Part shown: piece by piece, positions 62,887 to 64,000 of the stretch
Layout of the letters: the number at the start of each line of letters is the position of its first letter
How positions within the stretch are numbered: the stretch's first letter is position 1
Assembly (NCBI RefSeq): GCF_016863515.1
Contig: NZ_BOPA01000003.1
Coordinates: forward strand, 1-64,000
Length of the DNA: 64,000 nucleotides
Direction of reading: 5' to 3'
From: Micromonospora gifhornensis
GTDB taxonomy: Bacteria; Actinomycetota; Actinomycetes; Mycobacteriales; Micromonosporaceae
The notes under the pieces: model-generated
What the model was told of the DNA's origin: nothing
Database searches by the model: none
What the model saw: only the letters and a program-made list of their open reading frames with translations
Program-made: the position numbers and the translations under genes

Positions 62887-63564
62887 TCAGCTCCGTTCGG
62901 CCTTGGCCAGTGCGGCACGCACCTTGTCGGCGTCGCCGGGGGCCTCCTGCTCCCAGTTCGCCGGGTCGGCGGAGTAGATGGTGCCGTACGCCGGGGTGTC
63001 CGGCTGGAACCGCCAGCTGTCGGCGAGCGTGCCGGCGTCCACCGCGTCGTAGCCGATCCGGTCGAGGAAGGCGGTGACGACGGCCTTGGCCTCGGCGTCG
63101 TCACCGGCGATCGGCAGCGCACTGCGGTCCGCCGCACCGGCGGGCCGGGCCAGGGCGAGCAGGTGTCGGAAGAAGATGTTGTTGAACACCTTCACCACCC
63201 GGGCCTCGGGCAGGTACTGTTGCAGCAGCTCACTGCTGGTGACGCTGCCCTCGTCCAGCTCGGGGATCTGGCCGTCGCGCTGCGGGTAGTAGTTGTTGGT
63301 GTCGATGACGACCTTGCCGGCCAGCGGCTGCGCCGGCACCGCCCGGTACGACTTCAGCGGGATGCTGACCACCACCAGGTCACCGGCGCGAGCCGCGGCG
63401 TCGGCGGTGCCCGCGCTCGCACCCGGCCCCAACTCGTCGACCAGGTCGGACAGGGTCTCCGGCCCCCGCGAGTTGCTCAGCACCACCTCGTACCCGGCCG
63501 CCACCGCCAACCGCGCGACAGTGCCTCCGATGTGTCCACTTCCGATCAACCCCACGACCGACAC
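62887..63564 (-). CDS. NADPH/F420-type oxidoreductase (NADP-binding)
   Basis: The 225-residue protein starts MSVVGLIGSGHIGGTVARLAV (dinucleotide-binding), has VVLSNSRGPETL, VVVSIPLKSYRAVP, VIDTNNYYPQRDGQIPELD and VKVFNNIFFRHL. These are the features of the F420-dependent NADP reductase-like family; whether F420 or another cofactor is used is unclear. GTG 63564 has GGGAG five bases upstream; ATG 63576 is possible. Confidence 0.85.
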   Translation of the reverse strand: MSVVGLIGSGHIGGTVARLAVAAGYEVVLSNSRGPETLSDLVDELGPGASAGTADAAARAGDLVVVSIPLKSYRAVPAQPLAGKVVIDTNNYYPQRDGQIPELDEGSVTSSELLQQYLPEARVVKVFNNIFFRHLLALARPAGAADRSALPIAGDDAEAKAVVTAFLDRIGYDAVDAGTLADSWRFQPDTPAYGTIYSADPANWEQEAPGDADKVRAALAKAERS

Positions 63565-63714
63565 GTCAACTCCCATCGACTCGGGCTCTCCCGTCGAACC
63601 TACTCGCCAGCCGGACACTTCCGGCCGATCCAGGGTGATCTCCGCCCGACGAGCGTGCGGCGGCGACGGCACCCGAACCCCGGGCGCCGTCGCCGGTGAG
63701 TCAGCAGCGGGGTG

Positions 63715-64000
63715 TCAGGGCAGGGTCTTCTCCACGGTGGCGCGCAGCGTGGGGTCGTCGGGGGTGACCGTCGGGGCGAAACGGGCGGCCACGGTCCCGT
63801 CCGGAGCGACCAGGAACTTCTCGAAGTTCCAACGGACGTCACCGGTGTGGCCGTCGGCGTCGAGGGTGTCCACCAGGGCGGCGTAGAGCGGATGACGGTC
63901 CGGGCCGTTCACCGCGACCTTCTCCGTCAGCGGGAAGGTCACGCCGTAGTTGACCTGGCAGAACTCGCTGATCTCCGCAGCGCTGCCGGGTTCCTGGCCG
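63715..64000 (-). CDS. Glutathione peroxidase family protein (partial, 5' end outside window)
   Basis: The frame enters at the right edge reading GQEPGSAAEISEFCQVNYG and continues to VRWNFEKFLVAPDGTVAARF and a TGA at 63715. The NQF/GQEPG, WNFEKFLV and FAPTVTP parts are typical of glutathione/thioredoxin peroxidases, which reduce peroxides. The active Cys lies outside the window. About 94 C-terminal residues are visible. Confidence 0.9.
   Translation of the reverse strand, partial: GQEPGSAAEISEFCQVNYGVTFPLTEKVAVNGPDRHPLYAALVDTLDADGHTGDVRWNFEKFLVAPDGTVAARFAPTVTPDDPTLRATVEKTLP

Overview
The window is a gene-dense, very GC-rich chromosomal segment of an actinomycete, most likely a Micromonosporaceae member (Micromonospora-like). 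The reasons are strongly G/C-biased third codon positions, many GTG starts, ATGA/GTGA overlaps, an actinobacterial bcc-aa3 respiratory gene set, PimB, and short intergenic palindromes. About 60 protein genes are supported. I see no rRNA, tRNA, CRISPR array, transposase, integrase or phage gene. The gene content follows the Mycobacterium tuberculosis block from roughly Rv2205c to Rv2179c as I know it: glycerate kinase, HesB/ErpA, adenosine kinase, ctaC, ctaF, ctaE-qcrCAB, trpD, exonuclease/GIY-YIG protein, pimB, fadD15, SRPBCC, acyltransferase, exoribonuclease. It is therefore mainly conserved chromosome with lineage-specific insertions, not a genomic island.

Layout. 1-3.0 kb: a giant proline-rich disordered protein on the minus strand, running off the left edge. 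3.4-5.2 kb: an XRE/cupin regulator divergent from azlC-azlD, with palindromic operators between them. 5.2-8.7 kb: a DUF3043 protein, murA and nadA (minus). 8.7-11.6 kb: glycerate kinase, an A-type Fe-S carrier and adenosine kinase (plus). 11.7-13.1 kb: a tusA/cysteine desulfurase pair. 13.3-22.4 kb: respiratory genes ctaC-ctaF and ctaE-qcrC-qcrA-qcrB, with a zinc ribbon, trpD, an atypical response regulator and a CtaG-type assembly factor on the opposite strand. 22.6-32.4 kb: DUF4142, Lrp-like, nucleotidyltransferase/Nudix, an RSH stringent-response paralogue, a DEDDh-GIY-YIG protein, a NYN protein and an M48 protease. 32.4-40.4 kb: pimB, GGDEF-EAL, SAM methyltransferase, a two-component system and fadD15. 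40.6-50.9 kb: SRPBCC, a Cys-rich protein, glucokinase, EEP, FMO, alpha/beta hydrolase, otsA, a membrane protein, a serine hydrolase and an acyltransferase. 50.9-64 kb: a cyclase-ATPase signalling protein, a Crp-type regulator, exoribonuclease, phosphofructokinase, proC, a membrane-bound LuxR protein, an F420-type oxidoreductase and glutathione peroxidase at the right edge.

The coherent systems are respiration (cytochrome bc1-aa3 with assembly factors and Fe-S/sulfur supply genes), cell envelope (murA, pimB, acyltransferase), central carbon (glucokinase, PFK, glycerate kinase) and nucleotide second messengers (RSH, GGDEF-EAL, cyclase plus Crp). The points most worth a second look are: a composite intergenic element (C-rich arm, long palindrome, G-rich arm) seen three times; short tandem duplications that begin at gene stop codons at four loci; a shared ~53-bp repeat between two convergent gene pairs; an RSH with an intact hydrolase but an altered synthetase; an alpha/beta hydrolase whose nucleophile Ser is Gly; a PFK with pyrophosphate-type residues; and 25-codon coupling ORFs. 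No clearly new multi-gene defence or biosynthetic system is visible.
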